Part shown: positions 15,774-24,610 of the stretch, in pieces
Position numbering within the stretch: the first letter of the stretch is position 1
Layout: the number at the start of each line of letters is the position of its first letter
Position numbers and translations under genes: made by a program
Source of the DNA: a virus
Length of the DNA stretch: 62,467 nt
Reading direction: 5' to 3' (one strand)
IMG/VR virus record: IMGVR_UViG_3300030012_003842
Coordinates: 1 to 62,467 of that record
The notes under the pieces: model-generated
Told to the model about the DNA's origin: nothing
Seen by the model: the letters and a program-made list of their open reading frames with translations, nothing else
Database searches by the model: none

Positions 15774-18205
15774 AACAAGTAGAAATTAACTTAAAAGCAG
15801 CTGCATTTCCAGATGAATTTGCCTCCGATGCACAAAAAGATACAGCGGAGTACGGCCTGCAAGTTGGACAGGCTATTCAATATGAATGGTTTAGAAAAGA
15901 TAACGGCTCGTGTAGGTATTTAAATCAATGGGGTGAGTTCAATAGGTTGCGTCTATACGCACGTGGTGAGCAGTCTGTACAAAAGTATAAAAATGAAATT
16001 GCTATTGATGGCGATTTATCCTACCTTAATTTAGATTGGACACCAGTTCCAATAATTCCAAAGTTTGTAGACATTGTAGTAAATGGTTTAAATGATAGAC
16101 TGTTTAAAGTAAATGCTTTTGCAGAAGATGCAATGTCAGCAGAAAAAAGAGATGAGTTTCAAAAGAAGATAGAAGGAGAAATGATTGCTCGTCCTTTATT
16201 TCAACAAATAGAAGAAGACTTTGAGCTTAACGTATTTCAAACTGCAGAAGATGAATTACCAGAAAACGATGAAGAGCTGGAATTATTTATGCAAATGAAA
16301 TACAAACCAGCTGTAGAGATTGCAGCTGAAGAAGCTATAGATACTGTATTAAATCAAAATCATTATCAAGATATTAGAAAAAGAGTTGACTATGACATCA
16401 TGACTATTGGTGTTGGTATGACTAAACATCAGTTTTTACCAGGTCAAGGTATTGAAATTAATTATGTAGACCCAGCGAATGTAGTATATAGTTATACTGA
16501 AGACCCTTATTTCAAAGATTGTTTTTATTGGGGTGAATTAAAAACTATACCAATGGCTGAGCTTGTAAAAATAAATCCTGACATAACTAATGAGGAAATG
16601 GAAGAGATAGCAAAGTATAGTCAGTCATGGTATAATTATTATAATAATGCACAATACTATGAAAACTCTTTGTTCTACAGAGATACATGTACATTACTAT
16701 ATTTTAATTATAAAACTACTCACACATTTGTATATAAGAAAAAAGAAATGCCAGATGGTACTTTCAAAGTTGTACAAAAAGATGAGAACTTCAATCCGCC
16801 AGAAGAAATGATGGCTGAAGGAAAGTTTGAAAGAGTTGAAAAAAAGATAGAAGTATGGTATGATGGTATTATGGTTATGGGAACAAACATTCTTTTGAAA
16901 TGGGAGCTTGCAGAAAATATGGTTAGACCTAAAGCTGCAAGTCAAAACGCTTTACCTAATTATGTTGCTTGTGCTCCAAGATTATATAAAGGAATGTATG
17001 AATCTTTAGTTAGAAGGATGATTCCTTTTGCTGATTTAATTCAGGTAACACATTTAAAGTTACAGCAAGTAATATCAAGAATGGTCCCAGATGGTGTTTT
17101 TATAGACGCTGATGGACTTAATGAGGTTGACTTAGGCACAGGTAATGCTTACAATCCTGAAGACGCTCTACGACTTTATTTTCAAACTGGTAGTGTAGTA
17201 GGTAGAAGTTTTACACAAGATGGTGAGTTTAATAACGCTAAGGTTCCAATAACACAACTAACATCAAATAGTGGTGGAGCTAAAATGCAAATGTTAATTG
17301 CTAATTACAATCATTATCTTGATATGATTAGAACTGTAACTGGTTTAAACGAAGCTCGTGATGGTTCTACTCCAAATCCTGACGCATTGGTAGGTGTACA
17401 AAAATTAGCAGCACTTAATTCTAACACTGCTACAAGACATATATTAAATGCAAGTCTGTACATTACAAGAAGATTAGCTGAAGGTATAGTTTTAAGAACA
17501 GCTGATGTTTTAGAATATTCAGAGTTTAAAGACCAGTTTGCTATGCAAATAGGTAAATATAATTTAAACTTACTCGAGGATATTAGAAACCTATATCTAT
17601 ATAGTTTCGGTATATTCTTAGAATTAGCACCAGATGAAGAAGAAAGAGCAATGCTTGAAGCTAATATACAAATGGCTTTATCTAAAAATGACATTAATTT
17701 AGAAGATGCGTTAGATATTAGAGAGATACATAATTTGAAAATGGCTAACCAACTTCTTAAAACAAAAAGAAAAAAGAAAGCACAAATGGAACAGCAGCAA
17801 GCTCAGATGCAACAGGCTGCTCAAGCAGAAATGCAACAACAAGCAGCTATGATGGCGGCACAACAAGAGCAGCAAAGAATCGCAGCAGAGACTCAATCCA
17901 AAATGCAAATCAAACAAGCTGAGATAGCTATGGAAATAGAGAAGATGAAGAATGAAGCTATGTTAAAATCACAATTAATGGAAACTGAGTTTGCTTATAA
18001 CATGCAGTTAAAAGGTATAGAACAGTCTCAAATTGATGCAAGAGAGAAGGCAAGAGAAAAAGGTAAGTCAGATAGAATTAGTCAAGCTAATACACAACAG
18101 TCTAAACTTATTGAACAAAGAAAAAGAAATTTACCAGCAGTAAAGTTTGAATCAAATGAGGATACTTTGGATGGTTTTGATTTAGCAGAGTTTGGACCTA
18201 AATAA
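15770..18205 (+). CDS. Portal protein
   Basis: 811 aa, encoded immediately after terminase, the usual portal position. The middle contains helical wing/stem-like segments, and HLKLQQVISRMVPDGVFIDADGL with RRMIPFADLIQV resembles portals of crAss-like and related podoviruses. The C-terminus (about 640-760) is a long Gln/Ala/Met-rich coiled coil, as seen in barrel-bearing portals. It should form the dodecameric DNA channel at the capsid vertex. Confidence 0.82.
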   Translation: MKQVEINLKAAAFPDEFASDAQKDTAEYGLQVGQAIQYEWFRKDNGSCRYLNQWGEFNRLRLYARGEQSVQKYKNEIAIDGDLSYLNLDWTPVPIIPKFVDIVVNGLNDRLFKVNAFAEDAMSAEKRDEFQKKIEGEMIARPLFQQIEEDFELNVFQTAEDELPENDEELELFMQMKYKPAVEIAAEEAIDTVLNQNHYQDIRKRVDYDIMTIGVGMTKHQFLPGQGIEINYVDPANVVYSYTEDPYFKDCFYWGELKTIPMAELVKINPDITNEEMEEIAKYSQSWYNYYNNAQYYENSLFYRDTCTLLYFNYKTTHTFVYKKKEMPDGTFKVVQKDENFNPPEEMMAEGKFERVEKKIEVWYDGIMVMGTNILLKWELAENMVRPKAASQNALPNYVACAPRLYKGMYESLVRRMIPFADLIQVTHLKLQQVISRMVPDGVFIDADGLNEVDLGTGNAYNPEDALRLYFQTGSVVGRSFTQDGEFNNAKVPITQLTSNSGGAKMQMLIANYNHYLDMIRTVTGLNEARDGSTPNPDALVGVQKLAALNSNTATRHILNASLYITRRLAEGIVLRTADVLEYSEFKDQFAMQIGKYNLNLLEDIRNLYLYSFGIFLELAPDEEERAMLEANIQMALSKNDINLEDALDIREIHNLKMANQLLKTKRKKKAQMEQQQAQMQQAAQAEMQQQAAMMAAQQEQQRIAAETQSKMQIKQAEIAMEIEKMKNEAMLKSQLMETEFAYNMQLKGIEQSQIDAREKAREKGKSDRISQANTQQSKLIEQRKRNLPAVKFESNEDTLDGFDLAEFGPK

Positions 18206-18211
18206 TCTTTT

Positions 18212-18766
18212 ATGGGCAGTCTTCCTCCTATGTTTAGTGATTTCAATATCAAGAAATATAAGTTAATTAAATATCCTTCCGATATAAGTTTACAAACTCT
18301 TAACGAAATTAAATCTTTGCAAACTCAACGTATGGATGTGGTTTACGCAGACAAGTATGATGATATCAATGAGTCGTTTAAACGGCTTTTCAATAACCGA
18401 ACAAGAGAGTATCCTGAAGAATTAGTAAATGATTTAATTGAGAATGCTTCAAAGGTTATTTTAAAAATAAAAAATTATCACGATAGACCAAGACCTGATA
18501 AGCTTGCAAAAAAATTTGGCATAAGTTTATTATATCATAAAATGAAAAGCGCACAGACACCTGCTTTTCCTTCAGGACATTCAGCTCAAGGTAGAATGAT
18601 AGCATTAATTTTAGGAGATATGTTTCCTGAAATGAAAAAAGAATTTATGGATGTCTCAAACCACATATCTAAAAGCAGAATAGTTGCACGAGTGCACTAC
18701 AAATCTGACAAAGAGGTAGGTGAAAAATTAGGTGAAGACATGTATAACTATTTGAAAAACGCCTAA
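18212..18766 (+). CDS. Soluble PAP2-type acid phosphatase
   Basis: All three PAP2 superfamily motifs are visible: K-x6-R-P (KIKNYHDRP, about residues 86-94), PSGH (FPSGHSAQG, about 118-126) and S-R-x5-H-x3-D (SRIVARVHYKSD, about 153-164). The nucleophilic and acid/base histidines are therefore present. There are no transmembrane segments or signal peptide at 184 aa, so it is a cytoplasmic or virion-associated form unlike lipid phosphatases. It sits between portal and scaffold. Substrate unknown (nucleotide, phospholipid or phosphoprotein). A GTTTAAAC site occurs at 18376 within it. Confidence 0.8.
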   Translation: MGSLPPMFSDFNIKKYKLIKYPSDISLQTLNEIKSLQTQRMDVVYADKYDDINESFKRLFNNRTREYPEELVNDLIENASKVILKIKNYHDRPRPDKLAKKFGISLLYHKMKSAQTPAFPSGHSAQGRMIALILGDMFPEMKKEFMDVSNHISKSRIVARVHYKSDKEVGEKLGEDMYNYLKNA

Positions 18767-18787
18767 AAATGGTAAATAATTATTGTT

Positions 18788-18795
18788 TAATTTTG
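18788..18795 (+). promoter_or_regulatory. -7 box (TAATTTTG) before scaffold/capsid
   Basis: TAATTTTG matches TAnnTTTG, 17 bases before the scaffold ATG in the 45-base gap after the phosphatase gene. It probably gives extra transcription of the scaffold and capsid genes. Confidence 0.45.
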
Positions 18796-18811
18796 TTAAA
18801 AATTTAATCTA

Positions 18812-19951
18812 ATGGAAATAAAAGTAAAAGCAGTGGATGGCAACACTCAAAAATCAAAAGCCGAAATTGAAGAGCAGTTGTTAAAAAAGCATGAAGCTCA
18901 ACAACAGGAAAATCAAGCTGAGGAAAAGCCTGAAAAGGTTGAACCTCAAGCAGAAGTAAAGGAAAACCCAGCTGAGGAAACTCCAGCTGTAGAAGAAAAA
19001 ACTCCCTCGTCAGAGTTAAATGACGAACATGTTCTTAATTTTATTAAAGAGAGATACAACAAAGACATTAATTCAGTTGAGGAATTATTTGAAACAAAAG
19101 AATCAAATGTTGAATTACCTGAAGATGTTAAATTGTATTTTGATTATAAGAAAGAAACAGGCCGTGGAATCGAAGACTTTTATAAATTACAAAAGAACTA
19201 CGATGACATGGATGAGGATTCAGTTTTAGCTGACTATCTTAGTGTTCAAGAGGAAGGTCTTGATGCTATAGATATTCAAGATATAATGGACGACAGATTT
19301 GGATACGACAGTGAAGAAGATGACGAAAAGGATATTAAGAAGAAAAAGTTAGCTAAAAAGAGAGAGCTTGCAAAAGCAAGAAAGTTTTTTAAAGAACAGA
19401 AAGATAAGTATAAAGTCCCTCTTGAGTCAAGTGGGGGTGGATTATCTGATGAACAAGAAAACAATCTTAATGCTTACAAGACAATGATAGAGGAATCTAA
19501 TTCTCAGAAGGAGGCCGTTCAGCTTATGAGAAGAAATTTTGAGGAACGTACAAACAAAGTGTTTGGCGATGAGTTCAAAGGTTTTGAGTTCAGCGTTAGT
19601 GACGATAAATCAATTCTCTATAAACCTGGGACTGCTGAGGAATTAAAGAACAAGCAAATGGATTTCAATAATTTTGTTTCAAAATTTAATGATGAAAACG
19701 GATTAATGAAAGACGCAGCAGGATACCATAGAGCTATGTCAATAGCTATGAATCCTGAAAAATTTGCAAAGTTTTTTTATGAGCAGGGTGTTGCTGCAAC
19801 AGTAGATGATGTAGCAAGAAAATCTAAGAATATCAATATGGATGTTCGTAGAGCCCCGCAACTTAGCACGAAAAATAGTTTGAAAATAAAAGCTGTAGGT
19901 GATACTTCGAGTGGTAGAGGACTCAAAATTAGAAGTATTAAAAAAGTTTAA
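18812..19951 (+). CDS. Scaffold-like head assembly protein (379 aa)
   Basis: Located between portal and capsid, with a Glu/Gln/Pro-rich N-terminus (repeated EEKPEK, EETPAVEE), acidic helical middle and Lys-rich helix (KKLAKKRELAKARKFFKEQ, about 180-198), then a basic C-terminal segment that could touch the capsid. This highly charged, coiled-coil composition is typical of scaffolding proteins. No protease motif seen. Confidence 0.68.
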   Translation: MEIKVKAVDGNTQKSKAEIEEQLLKKHEAQQQENQAEEKPEKVEPQAEVKENPAEETPAVEEKTPSSELNDEHVLNFIKERYNKDINSVEELFETKESNVELPEDVKLYFDYKKETGRGIEDFYKLQKNYDDMDEDSVLADYLSVQEEGLDAIDIQDIMDDRFGYDSEEDDEKDIKKKKLAKKRELAKARKFFKEQKDKYKVPLESSGGGLSDEQENNLNAYKTMIEESNSQKEAVQLMRRNFEERTNKVFGDEFKGFEFSVSDDKSILYKPGTAEELKNKQMDFNNFVSKFNDENGLMKDAAGYHRAMSIAMNPEKFAKFFYEQGVAATVDDVARKSKNINMDVRRAPQLSTKNSLKIKAVGDTSSGRGLKIRSIKKV

Positions 19952-19971
19952 CAAATTAAAATTTTAAAGTT

Positions 19972-21444
19972 ATGGCAGTAAATATTAGCCCTGGCTTCGA
20001 TTTACAACCTTCGGCTCAACAGGTTCCTGTTGAAACGAATTATATCAAAGATTTTGATTTCTTGAATCAGTATCTACCAGATACTTACGAGAAAGAATTT
20101 GAAAGATATGGTAATAGAAGCATTAGTTCATTCCTACGTATGGTAGGAGCAGAAATGCCTTCTAACTCTGACCTTATTAAATGGGCAGAGCAAGGAAGAT
20201 TGCATATTAAATACAAAGGATGTACTTCAGCAGCAGCTGCAGGTACAGACTCTGGAGCAGTTTGGACAATTCCAAATAACCTTACTAACTTCAATCCTGC
20301 GTTAGCTAACCCTAACACAGCGAGAGATGCGAAGAACGTATTGAGAGTAGGTCAAACTGTAATGATTTCAGACAACACTCCAGGTTCATCGCTAACAAAC
20401 AAAGCGATTATTACAGCTGGACCAACTAACGCAAACCCTAATACATTTACAGTAGCTTATTATGAAGCAGCTGGACAATCTGTAGCAGCGGGTGTAGCAT
20501 GTGATGTCTTCATTTACGGTTCTGAATTTGCAAAAGGAACTGAAGGAATGGTCGGTTCGTTAGAAGCTGATGATTTCATTTTTGACAATAAGCCAATTAT
20601 CTTAAAAGATAAATACTCTGTATCAGGTTCTGATATGGCACAAATTGGCTGGGTTGAAGTAAGTGGAGAAGACGGAGTAAGTGGATACTTATGGTATCTA
20701 AAGTCTGAGCACGATACAAGACTAAGATTTGAAGACTACATGGAAACAGCTTTAGTAGAAGCAGTACCAGCTGAAGCAGCTTCAGGTGCTGGTGACTATT
20801 TACAAGGTACAGGTGCAGCTGCGTCTGTTGCTGGATTAAGTGGTTCTAAAGGTGTATTCTTTGAAGTAGGTGCAAGAGGTAACGTTTATGGTGGTGGTAA
20901 CCCAACAACATTAGCAGACTTCGACAGCATTATTCAAAGATTAGATAAGCAAGGTGCAATCGAAGAAAATGTAATCTTCGTAAACAGAAACTTCTCATTT
21001 GATATTGACGATATGTTATCAACACAAAACTCTTACGGAGGTGGTGGTACATCTTATGGTCTATTTGACAATGATGAAGAAATGGCACTTAACCTTGGTT
21101 TCTCTGGATTTAGAAGAGGTTATGACTTTTATAAGTCTGACTGGAAATACCTAAATGACCCAACTATGAGAGGTGGATTAGTAGCAGGTGGTATCAATGG
21201 ACTATTAGTTCCAGCTGGTTCTACTTCAGTTTATGACCAAATACTTGGTAAAAACGCTAAGAGACCATTCTTACATGTAAGATATAGAGCTTCTGAAGCA
21301 GAAGATAGAAGATATAAAACTTGGATTACTGGCTCAGCTGGTGGAGCAAGAACATCTTCTTTAGATGCGATGGAAGTTAACTTCTTATCTGAAAGAGCAG
21401 TTTGTGTTTTAGGTGCAAACAACTTCTTCTTATTCCAAAACTAA
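19972..21444 (+). CDS. Major capsid protein
   Basis: 490 aa, following the scaffold and ending at a strong terminator, as expected for the most abundant virion protein. Length and start (FDFLNQYLPDTYEKEFERYG, SISSFLRMVGAEMPSNSDLI) resemble HK97-fold capsids of crAss-like and related Bacteroidota phages. Insertions rich in Gly/Ala near residues 80-110 and 265-285 may be surface loops. The HK97 fold is inferred from order, size and recall. Confidence 0.82.
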   Translation: MAVNISPGFDLQPSAQQVPVETNYIKDFDFLNQYLPDTYEKEFERYGNRSISSFLRMVGAEMPSNSDLIKWAEQGRLHIKYKGCTSAAAAGTDSGAVWTIPNNLTNFNPALANPNTARDAKNVLRVGQTVMISDNTPGSSLTNKAIITAGPTNANPNTFTVAYYEAAGQSVAAGVACDVFIYGSEFAKGTEGMVGSLEADDFIFDNKPIILKDKYSVSGSDMAQIGWVEVSGEDGVSGYLWYLKSEHDTRLRFEDYMETALVEAVPAEAASGAGDYLQGTGAAASVAGLSGSKGVFFEVGARGNVYGGGNPTTLADFDSIIQRLDKQGAIEENVIFVNRNFSFDIDDMLSTQNSYGGGGTSYGLFDNDEEMALNLGFSGFRRGYDFYKSDWKYLNDPTMRGGLVAGGINGLLVPAGSTSVYDQILGKNAKRPFLHVRYRASEAEDRRYKTWITGSAGGARTSSLDAMEVNFLSERAVCVLGANNFFLFQN

Positions 21445-21465
21445 TAAGAAGTAAACACTAATATT

Positions 21466-21496
21466 AGGGGAGGTATACTCCTCCCCTGATATTTTT
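21466..21496 (+). terminator. Rho-independent terminator after capsid gene
   Basis: An 8-bp perfect stem AGGGGAGG/CCTCCCCT with a 6-base loop is followed by GATATTTTTTATT. It lies 21 bases after the capsid stop and would cap the capsid transcript. Confidence 0.85.
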
Positions 21497-21522
21497 TATT
21501 AATCAAATTAAATTTAAATAAA

Positions 21523-22281
21523 ATGAAAAAAGTAAATAAAGATAAATACGCAGATAAAGCCTATAGATTACTACTTAGGCAAATACCGCTAACTTACATG
21601 TTAGCTTCAAGACACACCAACAGGTCCCCACTATTATGGTTCGATGAAGAAAAAGGAGTCAATAGACCTCTTAGATATGCACGAAATCAAAAGTCTCCAT
21701 TCGAGGATGAGCAAGATGGAAATGCAGTATTAGAACCTGTAATGTTTGAGGATGGTATGTTGTCAGTTCCAAGAACTAATCAATCACTACAAGAGTTTTT
21801 ATACTATCATCCAGCTAATGGAAAAGTGTTTGAAGAAATCAACAATGAAAAAGATGCAGCTGCAGAATTAGCTTTTGTCGAAATGGGATTAGAAGCCCAA
21901 ATTATGGCAAAGAATTTAAAAGGTGATGAGCTTGTTACAGTATGTAGAGTTCTAATGGGAGGTGCAGCTGATAGGCTTACAACCTCTGAATTAAAAAGAG
22001 ATGTATTGTTATATGCGAAAAATAATCCACAAGATTTTATAGAAACAGTTAATGACCCTATGTTAAATCTATATGGAGACGTTGTTCAGTTTTTTAATAA
22101 CACGTGGTTGATTTTGAAAAACAATGGTAAAGATGTATTTTTTAATCTTCCAAAAAACAAAAACAAATTATTATCAGTACCGTTTGGTGAAGACCATTAC
22201 TATATAGTAGCATCTTATTTTCAAGGTGATGACGGAGTTGAAACATATAAGTTACTAAAAAAGAAGCTTAAAAAAGATTAA
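21523..22281 (+). CDS. Hypothetical head-module protein (252 aa)
   Basis: Not recognised. Starts with a basic region (KKVNKDKYADKAYRLLLRQIP), then mixed alpha/beta sequence with YIVASYFQGDDGVETYKLLKKK at the end. Its location between capsid and connector genes suggests a minor head or assembly protein. Confidence 0.6.
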   Translation: MKKVNKDKYADKAYRLLLRQIPLTYMLASRHTNRSPLLWFDEEKGVNRPLRYARNQKSPFEDEQDGNAVLEPVMFEDGMLSVPRTNQSLQEFLYYHPANGKVFEEINNEKDAAAELAFVEMGLEAQIMAKNLKGDELVTVCRVLMGGAADRLTTSELKRDVLLYAKNNPQDFIETVNDPMLNLYGDVVQFFNNTWLILKNNGKDVFFNLPKNKNKLLSVPFGEDHYYIVASYFQGDDGVETYKLLKKKLKKD

Positions 22282-22291
22282 TAAGGAATCG

Positions 22292-22299
22292 TATCTTTG
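22292..22299 (+). promoter_or_regulatory. -7 box (TATCTTTG)
   Basis: TATCTTTG, 41 bases before the ATG at 22340 in a 58-base spacer. It matches TAnnTTTG and the copies at 31795, 56488 and 59689 exactly. Confidence 0.55.
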
Positions 22300-22339
22300 T
22301 ATCGAGAATATTCTCACATAACCCTTAAATTTTTTTACT

Positions 22340-22645
22340 ATGCAAAAGTATTTAAGCATTCCAGTCAAGAACGAGGCTAATCAATTAGTCCTTGTTAACG
22401 ATGTAGCTATTGTTGAACAAGCATCTACATCTGAAGTGGATATTATTTACACTTCGGGTAAAAAATGTACTGTTGCACACGATGTAATGGCTGCAAACAA
22501 CGAAGATGTAAGAAATAAATTCCAAGACTCTATCTTACAAGTATTGACACAAGCTTGGACAAAGCCGTCATTACAAGTAAGTTTAGGTGGGATTGAAGAT
22601 GCAGGTGGAGGAGTTCCTGAAATAACAGGAATTACTTTCTCATAA
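22340..22645 (+). CDS. Small structural/head protein (101 aa)
   Basis: A compact alpha/beta protein with its own promoter-like box and terminator, suggesting strong independent expression. The sequence (YLSIPVKNEANQLVLVNDVA, then QVLTQAWTKPSLQVSLGGIE) is not assigned. A dedicated transcript between capsid and connectors would suit a decoration or cement protein; that is inference only. Confidence 0.6.
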   Translation: MQKYLSIPVKNEANQLVLVNDVAIVEQASTSEVDIIYTSGKKCTVAHDVMAANNEDVRNKFQDSILQVLTQAWTKPSLQVSLGGIEDAGGGVPEITGITFS

Positions 22646-22670
22646 TAGCATTTATTCCTAAGAAAGACAA

Positions 22671-22704
22671 GAGGCTGCTAAAAAAAAGTAGCCTCTTTTT
22701 TTTT
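22671..22704 (+). terminator. Rho-independent terminator
   Basis: Stem GAGGCTGCT/AGTAGCCTC (one G-T pair) around a run of A residues, followed by nine T residues, 25 bases after the stop of the 101-aa gene. Next comes a promoter box at 22708. Confidence 0.88.
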
Positions 22705-22707
22705 GCT

Positions 22708-22715
22708 TATATTTG
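22708..22715 (+). promoter_or_regulatory. -7 box (TATATTTG)
   Basis: TATATTTG lies directly after the terminator T-run and 16 bases before the ATG at 22731. It restarts transcription for the connector and tail genes. Confidence 0.6.
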
Positions 22716-22730
22716 TAAAAAGAATCTCGC

Positions 22731-23693
22731 ATGATAAATTCAGTAAGAAATACAGTATTGGCAATCGCCAATAAAAATAATTATGGGTACATATCCCCAC
22801 AAGATTTTAATTTGTACTGTTTACAAGCTCAAATGGATTTGTTTGAGGATTATTTTTATCAATATAATAATTGGATAAATAGAGAAAATGCAAGAACATC
22901 AGGTACAGGATACGCTGATGTAATCAAAAACTTAGAAGAGGTAATAGATACGTTTTCAGCTACAGCTTATTTAGCACAACCAGTAGCTAACGTAAACAAT
23001 CAATATAATTTACCTGCAGACTATTATTTGATAAATAAAATATTTTATTATCCAACAATAAAAGTTAGCGGAACAACAACAGGAGTAAATGGTTATGAGT
23101 TAATTGATGCGAATCAAACCTTTACAACTTCAGTAGCGGTAGGTGACATAATAACAAATACCACTGACAATACTTCTGCATACATTACAGCCATAACAAA
23201 TAACACTACTTTAGTTATTAGCGAAAACATTATGGCTAACGCAGAAGCGTATAATATATATGACCAGTATAATATTACAGAAGTAGAAAGAGTAAATCAA
23301 AACAAATTGTTTTATTTAACAAGCTCTAATCTTACTTATCCTACCACGCAATATCCTGCTTATGTTTTGGGTGGTGCAAGTTCTAATGTTACACCAGGTG
23401 TATTAGGTAATACCATTTCCGTATATCCTACTACTATAACACAAGGTGGAGCGATACAAGCACAATACATTAGATATCCATTAGCACCTAACTGGACTTT
23501 TTTAACTACGTCTGGTCAAGACCCTATATTTAATCCAGGTGCAGCTGACTATCAAAACTTTGAACTACCAGCTTCTGATGAGCCTAATTTAGTTGCAAAG
23601 ATTTGTCAATACATAGGTATTGAAATTAGAGAAGAACAAGTATATAAATTTGGAGTAGCAGAAGAATTAACAGATACACAAGAAACAAGCTAA
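22731..23693 (+). CDS. Head-tail connector/ring protein candidate (320 aa)
   Basis: The first gene of a block leading to the stabilization-type protein. In crAss-like phages ring or adaptor proteins occupy this place. Residues about 115-180 hold the VAVGDIITNTTDNTSAYITA module, closely similar to that of the 177-aa protein at 425. The module appears inserted, since flanks differ. Function inferred from order. Confidence 0.6.
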   Translation: MINSVRNTVLAIANKNNYGYISPQDFNLYCLQAQMDLFEDYFYQYNNWINRENARTSGTGYADVIKNLEEVIDTFSATAYLAQPVANVNNQYNLPADYYLINKIFYYPTIKVSGTTTGVNGYELIDANQTFTTSVAVGDIITNTTDNTSAYITAITNNTTLVISENIMANAEAYNIYDQYNITEVERVNQNKLFYLTSSNLTYPTTQYPAYVLGGASSNVTPGVLGNTISVYPTTITQGGAIQAQYIRYPLAPNWTFLTTSGQDPIFNPGAADYQNFELPASDEPNLVAKICQYIGIEIREEQVYKFGVAEELTDTQETS

Positions 23694-23694
23694 G

Positions 23695-24609
23695 ATGACA
23701 TATATAAATCAATATCAATATTATACAAACAACGGTAACGCTCCTGAAGATGCAAACTGGGGCTCATATCAATACGTGTCTTTACAAGACATTGTAAATA
23801 ATTTTATGTTGATGTATCAAGGTAATCATGAGTTAGTAAATAACATAAACAGGTTTCAAATATTATTTCATGCAAAGCGTGGTATTCAAGAATTGAATTA
23901 CGATGCTATGAAAGAGATAAAGGTTTTACAATTAGATGTAGGTAATAATTCAAGATTTATTCTACCAGCTGACTATGTTAATTGGGTTAGAATATCACAA
24001 TTTAGAAACGGAGTTTTATATCCAATGAGTGAAAACATACAAACTAATTGGAGTTCCGCTTACTTACAAGACAATAATGACAGAATATTATTTGACCAAG
24101 ACGGTAACGCTTTAAGCCCACAGGATTCACAAGTAGATTTGAGCAGAGGAAGAGTAGGAATATATCTTAACAGCAATAGTATGTTTCATAATTGTGAAGG
24201 AACATGTGTTGATGGTTGTTGGTATTTTGATTATTCTGTAGGTGCAAGATTTGGTTTAAACACAGAGACAGCAAATGTAAATCCTACATTTACTATTGAT
24301 AAAAAAGCAGGAGTAATTAATTTTAGTTCTTTAGGAGGAAGTGCTTCTGTGGTATTAGAATATGTTTCAGATGGAATGGAGGGTGGTGACGATTCTAAAA
24401 TTAGTGTAAATAAATTATTTGAAGAATATATATACGCATATATTAAATATTCTATTTTGAATAGCAGATTAGGAGTGCAAGAATATATAGTAAGAAGAGC
24501 ACAAAAAGATAAATCTTCTTTACTACGTAATGCAAAAATAAGATTAAGTAATATACATCCTGGTCGACTCTTAATGAATTTAAGAGGTCAGGATAAATGG
24601 ATAAAGTAG
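23695..24609 (+). CDS. Head-tail connector/ring protein candidate (304 aa)
   Basis: Begins one base after the previous stop. Contains FQILFHAKRGIQELNYDAMKEIKVLQLDVG and RFILPADYVNWVRIS, a pattern shared by podovirus adaptor-like proteins, and a C-terminal RAQKDKSSLLRNAKIRLSNI helix. Four cysteines in FHNCEGTCVDGCWYF (about 163-177) form a possible metal-binding knuckle. Probably a portal-proximal ring protein. Confidence 0.62.
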   Translation: MTYINQYQYYTNNGNAPEDANWGSYQYVSLQDIVNNFMLMYQGNHELVNNINRFQILFHAKRGIQELNYDAMKEIKVLQLDVGNNSRFILPADYVNWVRISQFRNGVLYPMSENIQTNWSSAYLQDNNDRILFDQDGNALSPQDSQVDLSRGRVGIYLNSNSMFHNCEGTCVDGCWYFDYSVGARFGLNTETANVNPTFTIDKKAGVINFSSLGGSASVVLEYVSDGMEGGDDSKISVNKLFEEYIYAYIKYSILNSRLGVQEYIVRRAQKDKSSLLRNAKIRLSNIHPGRLLMNLRGQDKWIK

Positions 24610-24610
24610 T

